Positions 1 through 9,400 of a stretch of DNA of 25,418 nt are shown piece by piece. The position numbers and the translations under genes are program-made. The stretch is from the NCBI RefSeq assembly GCF_003437535.1, contig NZ_QSQT01000041.1, forward strand, positions 2,922 through 28,339. The letters run 5' to 3'. The DNA is from Phocaeicola plebeius (lineage in GTDB: Bacteria > Bacteroidota > Bacteroidia > Bacteroidales > Bacteroidaceae). The notes below the pieces were generated by a model, which made no database searches, was not told the origin of the DNA, and saw only the letters and a program-made list of their open reading frames with translations. Each line of letters begins with the position of its first letter. The stretch's first letter is position 1.

Positions 1-1233
1 CGCTGTTTGACAACATTTTAATTGATATACATAAGTTTAAATCACTTCAATATTATTGCTCTTATTGCAAAATATCAGAGAGAGAAACTTTTTAGTCAGA
101 GAAATTTTGTGTTGAGTGATTTTAATAAGTATGATAAAGCTATTTGTCGTAATACGGTATCTGGTATTCTAAACAGTTATGCTACAAAAAATCAATGTGA
201 TGATGAGTCTAAATTCTTTTACAGTACCAAAATAGAATCACTGGATTCCCAAATGTTAGCAATTTTGATTTTTGGGTTAGAAACAAAGGAACTTCGAGAA
301 GTCTTTCGTCAATACGAAATTTATAGTATTGATATAGACGAAGATGGTAAACAATATATTACGAAGTGTATTAATAATCTCCATAAGAAGGTTTTTGTGA
401 GATACCAGACACAGCCAATAATGGATTCTGTGAAAAATTTGATATATATCATAGGTCGTTGTACTTCAATTGATATTGATGTCTCGGCTCTTTATGAAGT
501 TGTAGATATTATGTGGGGTATAAACCAACAACGATATGAGCTGGAAAATTTTTTGAATGTGGTTATTGATTCTCATAGTCCAACTCCAGAATTTGCCATG
601 CAGTTTCTTTATAAATTATTGGATGATAAAAATGGAAAGGATAGGTATGAATACAATAATATAGTTAAAGAACTTTGTAAGGTTATTTCAAAAGGTAATT
701 TAAAAATAGAGAATATTGAACACTATATTTCTCAAGGTATCTCTGATTTTAATATGTTACCGCTGTATTCTATTACACCAGATGTAGATAAAATGAAATT
801 AATAGAGTACGGTAAAACATCTTTCCAAAAATGTTGGTTTCCTTTATATGTTGAGTTTATGCACAAGACGCAAACTGTTCCTGATTCTCCTGAAGAATTT
901 GAAGAACGACTGAACAATGGTAAAAATAGGATAGAAAGTAATAATGCTATTGCATGTAAGTATTTGGCAGAATGGAAAAAAGATGAAAGATATAAGGAGC
1001 TGTGGAATATTATAGATAATTATCGGGATAAAAATGATTGTTTGCAATTCTTCTGTGATCCTATAAACTATGTTCATCCTGAAAAAGTGGAGATTGATTG
1101 GATTACTGTATGTTCTCCTGATATTATAAAAGAACTTATGACTAAGGCTGTGTATTCGGAGAAGTTCAAGACTTACATTTCAGATTCACGAATAAATCCA
1201 CAGTGCCGTCGAGTTCTCATGGCTATTTTTTAA
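1..1233 (+). pseudogene. Unrecognised protein, 5' part missing and interrupted by TAA
   Basis: The frame is open from the window edge, stops at TAA 19-21, and is then open for 403 codons from a TTG at 22. A TTG directly behind an in-frame stop is an unlikely start, and the residues on both sides of the stop read as continuous protein. The simplest reading is the C-terminal part of a longer gene with one nonsense codon; alternatively translation restarts further in. I see no signal peptide, membrane segment or nucleotide-binding motif, and I do not recognise the family. The product is Lys/Asn/Ile-rich and mostly helical in character, ending near residue 403 with a Cys-Arg-Arg turn. It lies 29 bases upstream of a GIY-YIG gene that also carries a TAA, so this accessory block may be decaying. 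It is certainly coding-like over its length; its function is unknown. Confidence 0.5.
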
Positions 1234-1262
1234 CATAAACGTTGATTTTTACTATAAGAATT

Positions 1263-2090
1263 ATGGGCAAAACTGTAACAACATACCTTATTGACGGAGA
1301 TCCTAAGGATACACAGTACTCATTTATTAGCAATAAGATTTGCCAGATGTTTGTGGTACCACGTTCTAACCTTACATATTTAAATGAACAGGAAAAGCTT
1401 CACAAACCTGCTTTTTATATTTTAATCGGTGAAGATGAAGCAACAAAGCCTTAAGCTTATATTGGTGAAACGGAAAATTTTAGAGAACGTGTAAAAGATC
1501 ATGATAATAAGAAAGTTTTCTGGCAAAAAGCTCTTATTTTTGTTTCAAAGGATGAAGATATGACTAAAGCTGATGTTCAATATTTAGAGTATAAGGCTAT
1601 AACATTAGCAAAAAAATCAAACTCATTCATTCTAGATGAAAATAAACAGACACCTAAATCACCCAATATGCCTGAACACCAACGTGATGCAATGGATGAA
1701 TTCTTTGAGGATATTAAATTCCTTACATCATTTATGGGGTGTAATATTTTTGAGGTTTCAGAACCTATAGTTGAACATCTTTTTTATACTAAAGGTAGAG
1801 GGTGTAATGCTAAAGGATTTTATAATTCTTCAGGTTTTACGGTATTAAAAGGTAGTATAATTGCTAATTCTTGCGTTTCATCTTTTTCGTGGAAAGACAG
1901 ACGTGAGAAAATGCTAAATGAATATATTTCAGTTGAAAATGGTTTATTGATATTGGATTCAGATAAAACATTTTCAAGTCCAAGTACTGCAGCTGATTTT
2001 TGTATCGGTAGTAGTAATAATGGTTGGCTTGTTTGGAAAGATAAAGATGGAAATACATTAGATTCAGTTTATAGAAAACAATTAAAGTAG
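1263..2090 (+). pseudogene. GIY-YIG nuclease with DUF4357, split by an in-frame TAA
   Basis: Reading one frame from ATG 1263 to TAA 2088-2090 gives a 275-residue protein interrupted only by TAA at 1452-1454 (codon 64). Upstream of the stop is the GIY-like strand (FYILIG, about residues 53-58). Directly after it comes AYIGETENFRERVKDH, which supplies the YIG element and the conserved Arg, and then an LEYKAI helix that should carry the catalytic Glu near residue 106. The C-terminal part (FTVLKGSI ... SSPSTAADFC ... NGWLVWKD) is a DUF4357 domain, often found on GIY-YIG proteins. The stop probably arose by AAA to TAA, since family members have a charged residue there. The two halves would separate the GIY from the YIG strand. 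A restart at ATG 1560 would give a 176-residue product without the nuclease core. Family assignment is firm; loss of function is inferred. Confidence 0.85.
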
Positions 2091-2096
2091 AATATT

Positions 2097-2849
2097 ATGA
2101 AATTTATTGACATTGTTGCCATTCTAGGTGCTTTAGCATGGTTACCACAGATTATTTCTTGGATATATAATTGGATGAAGAAGCCTAAAATATCAATATA
2201 TCATGATGGTGAGGCTGAAGTTGGTTATATAAAGAATGGTAATGCCTTTAATCTTAGGTTTTCATTTCTTGCAAGAGATAAGCATGCTTTGATAGATGAT
2301 ATTGAGCTAGTCCTCATAGATAAAGACGGAGCACACCATACTTTAAAATGGATGTGGTATAGTGAAACCTTTTATGAACTTCAAGGACCTGGTGGTAATG
2401 CAACTATGGCAAAACAGCAGAATGCAATAGCTATCAATGCTTTTAAGGATGTATTAATTGAGAAATTCATAGGATTTCAATCTGTTGCTTTTTTGGAAAA
2501 GAGAAAGCAGTTAGCTTATAAACTGACAACATTTATTGAAAACCAAAAAATTAATACAAATGTAGATGTTGATGCTATAAAATGCTCAAATGAATATAAT
2601 GAATTAATCCGTTTATATAAAAGCTCTTTATTTTGGAAAGCCGGAGATTATAATGCTGTTGCCAAAATTCATGTAGCAGATACAAATGAAATTATTGAAC
2701 ATAGCTTTAATTTTAGATTATCAGAACTAGAAATAGATACTTTAAATAAAAACGTAGAGTTTGCTAAGTCAGTTATAGACTGTGAATTTGTTGACTCTAG
2801 TAAACAACCTACTGGCACTTGGTTATGGGCAAAACCTACTATAAACTAA
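2097..2849 (+). CDS. Membrane-anchored protein of unknown function
   Basis: A 250-residue protein beginning 6 bases after the GIY-YIG frame ends, so probably cotranscribed with it. Residues about 4-27 form one hydrophobic helix rich in Trp and Ile, followed by a basic stretch (MKKPK). That predicts an N-terminal anchor with the remainder in the cytoplasm. The rest alternates beta-like segments (residues 32-85 and 195-250) with a helical middle containing FLEKRKQLAYKL. I see no catalytic motif and do not recognise the family. The start ATG at 2097 is the first in frame and directly precedes the hydrophobic helix. Position beside a nuclease gene on a mobile element would suit an accessory or defence role, but nothing in the protein itself shows this. 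Confidence 0.7.
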   Translation: MKFIDIVAILGALAWLPQIISWIYNWMKKPKISIYHDGEAEVGYIKNGNAFNLRFSFLARDKHALIDDIELVLIDKDGAHHTLKWMWYSETFYELQGPGGNATMAKQQNAIAINAFKDVLIEKFIGFQSVAFLEKRKQLAYKLTTFIENQKINTNVDVDAIKCSNEYNELIRLYKSSLFWKAGDYNAVAKIHVADTNEIIEHSFNFRLSELEIDTLNKNVEFAKSVIDCEFVDSSKQPTGTWLWAKPTIN

Positions 2850-2884
2850 TGGTATTTAATTTTGCGAAAACTTTATTTTACCAA

Positions 2885-2915
2885 TTTTCTCCCATTTTCC
2901 CCACTTTTCCCTCAC
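2885..2915 (+). repeat. Three tandem 10-11 bp pyrimidine repeats
   Basis: TTTTCTCCCA (2885-2894), TTTTCCCCAC (2895-2904) and TTTTCCCTCAC (2905-2915) lie head to tail, forming an almost pure pyrimidine tract on the plus strand. They end just before the -33-like TTG of the promoter for the 2976 operon. The helical spacing suits an upstream activator site, for example for an element regulator such as RteC. That role is inference. Confidence 0.5.
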
Positions 2916-2948
2916 TTGCGTCATCCGCATAAGTAAGCTATATATTTG
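2916..2948 (+). promoter_or_regulatory. Probable promoter of the DUF3945-topB-helicase operon
   Basis: TATATTTG at 2941-2948 matches the Bacteroides -7 consensus TAnnTTTG. A TTG at 2916-2918 lies 22 bases upstream, slightly longer than the usual 19-21, so activator dependence is plausible. Transcription would start near 2955, giving a leader of about 20 bases before ATG 2976. The non-optimal -33 box lowers confidence. Confidence 0.45.
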
Positions 2949-2975
2949 GTGTTCAAACCCATTAAATTTAGAATT

Positions 2976-4337
2976 ATGGATACGAACACCAATGACTACA
3001 TCCTTGTATTGGAGGATAAGGAATCGAAAAAGTTATCAGTAGTTTCATCAGTTGATGCAGAAGGTAAGGTACAGACAGTTGAACCACTTGATGCACATTC
3101 AGGACAGTTCATGAAATTCAGTGAAAATGACAGTATTTTCAAGAACTTCATGGAGAATTTTACCAGACAGTTTAATGATCCTTCAAGAACTGGATTGTAT
3201 AGGCTGGTTGCAGACAAAGTGGAAAGTTCTGTAATGATTCTCCAGGAAATGCTTCAGCAACCACAGAAGAATGAAGAACAGCTGAAACTGATGCGTGTGA
3301 ATCTGGAGGACTATGTTCCAAAAGAACAGCTTGGGCGGGTAAACGAAGAACGTATTGACTGGAATGAGCTTACGGCAATTGGTATCACTCGTGAACAGTT
3401 GAAGGCTTCTGGCAATCTTGAAAAGATGCTTGGATGGGGAAAGAGTAATTTGATGCCTATTGCAGTTCCTTTTGGCGATAAGACTATCTATACGGAAGCC
3501 AGACTTGCTTTCCGTGAAGATACTGACGGTAATCTTGCACTAGCTATTCATACAATCAGAAAAGAGCCGCGGTTGGACTTTCCTTTCATGGGTGTTGAGT
3601 TTTCAGAGGAAGACAAGAAGATGCTCCGTGAAACGGGTAATCTTGGAAGACTGGCTGACGTTACTCCTAAAAACGGAGAGCCGTTCAAGGCTTTCATATC
3701 CGTTGACCCGCAAACAAATGAACTGATTGCTTTGAGAGCTGACCGTGTGCGTGTCCCTGATGAAATCAAGGGTGTTAAGCTTTCCGAACAACAGAAGGCA
3801 GATTTGGCTATGGGCAAGGCTGTTGCAGTGGAAAATATGATTTCCAAAGCCGGTAAACCTTTCAATGCTCAGATTCAGATTAATGCCGATAAGAAAGGTA
3901 TTGAATTCAAGTTTGACAATACTACAAGGCAGAGTGTGACTCAGCATGTAAATCAGGAACAGCAGAAAGGTGTTTCACGGAAAATTTGCGGAGTGGAACT
4001 TACAGAAAAACAGCAGGCAGCACTTAATGAAGGACGTACACTCTACATCAAGAATATGGTTGATAGAGCCGGACAGCCTTTCAATGCATACGTTAAGTTT
4101 GACAAGGAAGAAAACCGACCGAGATTTTACAGATGGAATCCGGACAGGAAACAGGAACAGGGTGAAGCGAAAGTTGTTGCTGTTGCTGAAGGAAACAAGA
4201 CTCAGGTTGCCGTGAACAATGAAGGCAAGACAAATGAGGCAACTAAACATGTAAAGGAACCTCTGAAAAAGGAACAGTCAGAGCCGACTGAAAAACAGAA
4301 GAAAGAGGTTCAGAAGAAAAAAGGTCGTAAAATCTAA
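2976..4337 (+). CDS. DUF4099/DUF3945 mobile-element protein
   Basis: A 453-residue protein of a family typical of Bacteroidales conjugative elements. I start it at ATG 2976 (MDTNTNDYILVLED), not at the TTG ten codons earlier, which overlaps the -7 box. After an N-terminal segment (about 1-100) comes a DUF4099-like region (about 105-200, with a VNEERIDWNELTAIGI stretch). Three copies of a DUF3945-type repeat follow, at about residues 205-253, 266-313 and 339-387. Each has the form GVxLoxxQxxxLxxG, then AGxPFNAxhxh with hydrophobic strands. The C-terminus is Lys/Glu-rich and disordered-looking. It precedes topoisomerase III by 11 bases, and that enzyme's tail carries the same repeat, which argues the two proteins share a binding partner or substrate. 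The biochemical role of the family is not established as far as I know; a DNA-processing or scaffold function is inferred. Confidence 0.85.
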   Translation: MDTNTNDYILVLEDKESKKLSVVSSVDAEGKVQTVEPLDAHSGQFMKFSENDSIFKNFMENFTRQFNDPSRTGLYRLVADKVESSVMILQEMLQQPQKNEEQLKLMRVNLEDYVPKEQLGRVNEERIDWNELTAIGITREQLKASGNLEKMLGWGKSNLMPIAVPFGDKTIYTEARLAFREDTDGNLALAIHTIRKEPRLDFPFMGVEFSEEDKKMLRETGNLGRLADVTPKNGEPFKAFISVDPQTNELIALRADRVRVPDEIKGVKLSEQQKADLAMGKAVAVENMISKAGKPFNAQIQINADKKGIEFKFDNTTRQSVTQHVNQEQQKGVSRKICGVELTEKQQAALNEGRTLYIKNMVDRAGQPFNAYVKFDKEENRPRFYRWNPDRKQEQGEAKVVAVAEGNKTQVAVNNEGKTNEATKHVKEPLKKEQSEPTEKQKKEVQKKKGRKI

Positions 4338-4348
4338 TCTGCAGTACT

Positions 4349-6451
4349 ATGGGTATGACTTGTATTATTGCAGAAAAACCGTCAGTTGCCAGAGAACTGG
4401 CGGCTATTGTTGGTGCAAATAGCCGTGAGAACGGATATATGGAAGGAAACAATTATATTGTTACCTGGGCTATAGGTCACCTCGTTACTCTTGCTATGCC
4501 ACAACAGTATGGTGTGGAGGGATTCAGAAAAGAGGATCTTCCGTTGCTTCCTGAACCGTTCCGTCTTATTGTCCGTCAAATAAGAAAGGACGGAGAGTAT
4601 ATCAATGATCCGGCTGCAGTCAAGCAGCTTGGGATTATCAAGAATTGTTTCAATCGTTCTGAAAAGATTATCGTGGCTACTGATGCCGGTCGCGAGGGTG
4701 AACTCATTTTCAGATATATTTATTCCTATCTTAATTCTGACAAGCCTTATGTAAGATTATGGATAAGCAGTCTTACAGATAAGGCTATAAGGGAAGGGCT
4801 TTCAAAACTTCGCCCGGGCAATGAATTTGACAATCTTTATAGTGCAGGCAAGGCACGCAGTGAAGCTGATTGGTTGGTTGGCATAAATGCCAGCCGTGCC
4901 TTGTCTATCTCTGCAGGTAAAAACGGATTCTCACTTGGAAGGGTTCAGACTCCTACACTTTCTATTATATGCAGAAGGTATATCGAGAACAAAGAGTTTA
5001 AGAGTGTTCCTTATTGGAAACTTGAAGCGATGCTGGATAAAGATGGTATTCTATGGAAAGCTGTATCAGAGACTACTTTCGAGAGAAGGGAAACAGCCCA
5101 GTCCGCAGTGAAAGCTATCCTTGCGGATAACATCACCACTGACGGACACGGCTGTCTTTCCGTGTTGAAGGTCGAAAGAAAGGCAGTCCGTACCGAACCA
5201 CCTCTCTTATACGACCTTACCACCTTGCAGAAAGAAGCAAACAGAAAATACAGCTTTTCAGCGGATACAACGCTGTCTCTTGCTCAAAGTCTGTATGAGA
5301 AGAAGCTTATAACTTATCCGAGAACGGGAAGCAGATATATTGGTGATGATGTGTTTGATGAAATCAGTGGACTGATAGAGTTCTCAAAGGATGGTTTCAG
5401 TTTTGAAAATATTGTTCCCGTGATTCTAAGACATGAACTGAACAGACGTTCTGTAGATGCTTCAAAAGTAACTGACCATCATGCGCTACTGATTACAGGC
5501 AATAAGCCTGAACAGTTGAGTACCAATGAGGATAAGATTTACCGTATGATAATGGCGAGAATGCTCGAAGCATTTTCTGAAACTTCACAAAAGGATGTAT
5601 TGACTGTTACATTACATGGCGCTGATGTTGATTTTGTTCTGAAAGCGGAAAAGGTAACTTATCCAGGGTGGAAAGCTGTGCTTAATGAAAAAGAAGAGGA
5701 TGAAGATAAGGAAGTTGAATTTTTGCCTGATTTTAAAGAGGGTGAAAACATTAGAATATCTTCATTAAAAGAGACGGAACATAAGACAAAACCAAAACCT
5801 TTGTTTACTGAAGCGACTCTTCTTTCTGCAATGGAGAATGCAGGAAGAGAAATTGAGGATGGCGAGGTAAGAAAAGCTATGGACGGTTGTGGTATAGGAA
5901 CTCCGGCTACAAGAGCCAATATTATAGAAACTCTGCTTCTGAGAGAATATATCAGACGTGAGAAGAAAACACTTGTTCCTACTGATAAAGGTATGGCAGT
6001 CTATGATATTGTTAAGGATAAGCGAATCGCCAATGCAGAAATGACGGGTACGTGGGAACTTGCCTTGGCAAAGATTGAGAATGAAGAGAATGATGCAGCC
6101 AGATTCAACCAGGAAATAAAGGATTATACCGGACAAATATGTACGGAACTTTTGGAATCGTCAATTGTCTCAAAGGATAATACAGAACTGCTTACTTGTC
6201 CGGTTTGCAAAAATAATTCTGTAAAGATTTATCCTAAAGTTGCCAAATGTACTTCTGAGGGTTGTGAGTTCCGAATTTTCAGGGAGGTATGTGGTAAAAT
6301 GCTTACTGATAAGGATGTGAGAAGCCTTATCACTCAAGGTCATACTTCTACGCTGAAAGGGCTTATTAGCAAAGCCGGCAAGAAGTTCAATGCCGTACTG
6401 ATATTAAAGGAGGACGGTTCTACATCATTCGAATTCAAGAACAATAAATAA
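4349..6451 (+). CDS. topB: DNA topoisomerase III (type IA)
   Basis: A 700-residue type IA topoisomerase, which passes one DNA strand through a transient break. The N-terminal Toprim domain begins IIAEKPSVARELA (residues 6-18) and contains TDAGREGELIFR near residue 110. GKARSEADWLVGINASRALS and SLGRVQTPTL mark the next core segments. The active-site tyrosine is in YPRTGSRYIG (about residue 330). A Cys4 zinc motif (CPVCK ... CTSEGCEF) follows near residues 615-635. The last 50 residues are a DUF3945-like repeat with SKAGKKFNA, matching those of the preceding protein. In CTnDOT a related enzyme, Exc, sits in the RteC-controlled excision operon; this copy is likewise element-encoded, not the chromosomal enzyme. 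ATG 4349 is used; a second ATG two codons on is equally possible. It is cotranscribed with both neighbours (gaps of 11 and 12 bases). Confidence 0.95.
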   Translation: MGMTCIIAEKPSVARELAAIVGANSRENGYMEGNNYIVTWAIGHLVTLAMPQQYGVEGFRKEDLPLLPEPFRLIVRQIRKDGEYINDPAAVKQLGIIKNCFNRSEKIIVATDAGREGELIFRYIYSYLNSDKPYVRLWISSLTDKAIREGLSKLRPGNEFDNLYSAGKARSEADWLVGINASRALSISAGKNGFSLGRVQTPTLSIICRRYIENKEFKSVPYWKLEAMLDKDGILWKAVSETTFERRETAQSAVKAILADNITTDGHGCLSVLKVERKAVRTEPPLLYDLTTLQKEANRKYSFSADTTLSLAQSLYEKKLITYPRTGSRYIGDDVFDEISGLIEFSKDGFSFENIVPVILRHELNRRSVDASKVTDHHALLITGNKPEQLSTNEDKIYRMIMARMLEAFSETSQKDVLTVTLHGADVDFVLKAEKVTYPGWKAVLNEKEEDEDKEVEFLPDFKEGENIRISSLKETEHKTKPKPLFTEATLLSAMENAGREIEDGEVRKAMDGCGIGTPATRANIIETLLLREYIRREKKTLVPTDKGMAVYDIVKDKRIANAEMTGTWELALAKIENEENDAARFNQEIKDYTGQICTELLESSIVSKDNTELLTCPVCKNNSVKIYPKVAKCTSEGCEFRIFREVCGKMLTDKDVRSLITQGHTSTLKGLISKAGKKFNAVLILKEDGSTSFEFKNNK

Positions 6452-6463
6452 AATGTATAGCCT

Positions 6464-9400
6464 ATGTCATATAACAAGAAGGTTGTTCTCCGCAACAACA
6501 TTGAGGCTATACGTACAGTATTGCTTCTTGAAGCGGAAAAAAGAATACCGAGTAAGGAGGAAAGGGAGATTCTAGGCAGATATAATGGATTTGGCGGATT
6601 GAAGTGTGTCCTGAATCCGGCAAGTACTTTGGCTGACCGTTCCAGATGGGCAAAATCAGAACTTGAACTTTTTCCTATGGTTCAGGAATTACAGCAGGTA
6701 ATCAAGGAAGGTGCTGCAAATCCGGTACAGGCTAAACTGCTCATGGATAGTATCAAATCAAGTGTGCTTACTTCTTTCTATACTGATACAAGGGTAACTG
6801 ATACCATAGCATCAAGTTTTGCCGATAACGGTATCAGGTTTGAAACTTTTTTGGATCCTTCGGTCGGTATGGGTTCTTTTATCAACTCATTCGGGAAAAA
6901 TGCAGAGGAAAGATTCTGTTTTGAAAAGGATCTGCTCACGGGAATGATAATGAAAGCATTGAACAGTACAGGAAAGGTCTTTCTGCACAATCGTGGTTTT
7001 GAGGAAATATCACCTGAGCTGATGAATCGTTTCGACTGTATTTCCAGTAATATTCCTTTTGGTAATTATGTGGTATATGACCGTGCATATTCCAAATCAA
7101 AGGAGGAGGCAAAGGTTTTGTCAACTCGTGCCATTCATAACTATTTCTTTGTTAAAGGTCTTGATACTCTTCGGGAAGGTGGAATACTTGCCTTTATTAC
7201 TTCACAGGGTTTGTTGGATTCACCGTCCAACAAACCTGTTAGGGAGTATCTGATGAATAATTCAAGTCTTATTTCTGCTATTCGTTTGCCGGAAAATTTG
7301 TTTACAGAAAATGCCGGAACGGAGGTTGGTAGTGACTTGATTGTTTTGCAGAAAAATACGGGTAAAGGTATTGTTTCCGAACAGGAACGCTTGTTTATAG
7401 AAACGGTTGATGTTCCCGATCCTGATAATTCTGATAAGGTGTTGTTTACTCATAATGCCATGTTTGCAACGGAGAGCATGGAGAATTGTGTGGCTACATC
7501 AAGAAAACTTTCGACTAATCCTTATGGTAAGAAATGTATGGTATATAACCATGAAGGTGGAATTGAAGGTATATGTAGTGACTTGAAACTAAAGCTGGAC
7601 AGGGATATATCAAATGAGTTATCAAAAGGACTGTTCTATGGAGATGATGACTATGTGGAGAAACTTCAAGGTGAAATGGAAGCTAAACAGGCTTTTACCT
7701 ATATGCCGAAGGAGATTGCTGATAAGATTCCTGCCCTGTATGAAACGGATGGTGGACTGATTGGTGATAAGGTAGCTTATATAAGATATTTCATGCCATT
7801 TGGTGCATATACTTGTTATGTACTTGAAGCGGATAAGAAAACTGGAGATTTGTTTACACTGACCACAATGGGCTATGGATGGGAACTTGGATATGCTTCT
7901 CTCCATGAGATTGAGGAAGTTGAAGTAAGAGGTGTAAGGATAGAACGTGATATTCATTTTGAACCGGCCAAGCTTCATGAAATCCAGGAGTTGAAAGAAT
8001 ATGTCGGTAACCGTTATACTCCTGAAGTGGTGGATGCTGTAGCAGAAGAAATAAAAGAGCCTGTTCAACTTTCTGTTAAGGCTATAGGCGATGCTATGAG
8101 AGCTTATGAGTCTATGGCTAAGGTTGATGGAAATACAGAGGCTATTCTTCAGGAAGCTGCAAAACACGGATATATTACTATTTTGTCTGGTTCTCAGGCT
8201 CACTGGCTTGATGAAGGTCTTGAACGGGCATGTAGAGAACTGGAGGGAATGAGTTTGCGGGAATGGAGAAAGGAGAATATGGATCCTTCCGTTTATGCCT
8301 ATATGTATAAGAAAGAGATTGAGGAAGAGGAACGTCAGAAGAGTACGAAAATAGAAAAAGCTCCTGTAGGTGTGCCGGTTCTTACTCTGTTTGATCTGTA
8401 TGAAAGTGCAAGAACAGATATAGAGTCTCCACGTGAAATGGACGGTCAGACTGTGTACTTTGATGATGAGCATCATCCCATTTCTGTTATGGTAGAGGAT
8501 GAAGATTATAATCTTCCGGATAAGGCGATACAGGCATGGGCTGAAGAAGTGGAACGGTTCAATCAGGAAATAAAGGCTTCTACTCCTAAGGTTACTCCGG
8601 CTCCATCCGAAAAGAAACGTGCTGGCAAAAAGCAAACGGGCAAACAGAAAGCCGGACAAATAAAAGGTAACAACCGGCCAGGCAGAACAAAGAAAGTTCA
8701 GACTAACAACGTGCAGCTTGACTTGTTTTCTGAATTGCTTATAGATGATGGCAAGCGTAACATTATACCACCAAAGGTAGAGTCGAAACCGATAATAGAT
8801 ACTACTCCACGACCTTATACCACAATGATGTCTTCGCATCTGAAGGACGGTTCTATAGTAAGGCAAGGTACACAGCTGGGATTTCTGTCGAATACTTCCT
8901 TTGGTAATCCAACTTTCAATCCGCTTGATCTTCCAATCGGTCAATTGACAAAATTAGGCAAGTACATTGATTTAAGGGATTGCTATCATCGTTTGTATGA
9001 CAATGAGAGTGAAACAAGGACGGAAGATAAGGAGGAACGCAGTAAACTGAACCGGCTTTATGATGATTTTGTAGGCTTCTATGGCTTTCTGAATACAAAA
9101 AAGAATCTGGATGTGCTGAAAATGGATCCTGGTTCTACTGAGATACTTTTTCTTGAACGTTCACGTGAAGGACAGTTTATAAAGGCTGATATTTTCGACC
9201 ATCCTGTTTCGTTTCAAGTGAATGAAGTCAAGACTGTTACGACTTCACTTGAAGGACTTGCTGCTTCTTTGAACAAGTACGGTGATGTGAATTTGCCTTA
9301 TATATGTTCGCTTTTGCCTGATAAGGAGGAAGATGAGATAATTTCTGATTTGGACGGACGAATCTATTATAATCCTCTTGAAGGAGGTTATGAGATTGCA

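Noticed and set aside
7622..8944. A 440-codon open frame antisense to the methylase-helicase
   Set aside because: It lies wholly inside a gene with clear domain motifs, its composition is rich in Phe, Ser, Arg, His and Ile as expected for a complementary-strand shadow, and no promoter or recognisable domain is present.
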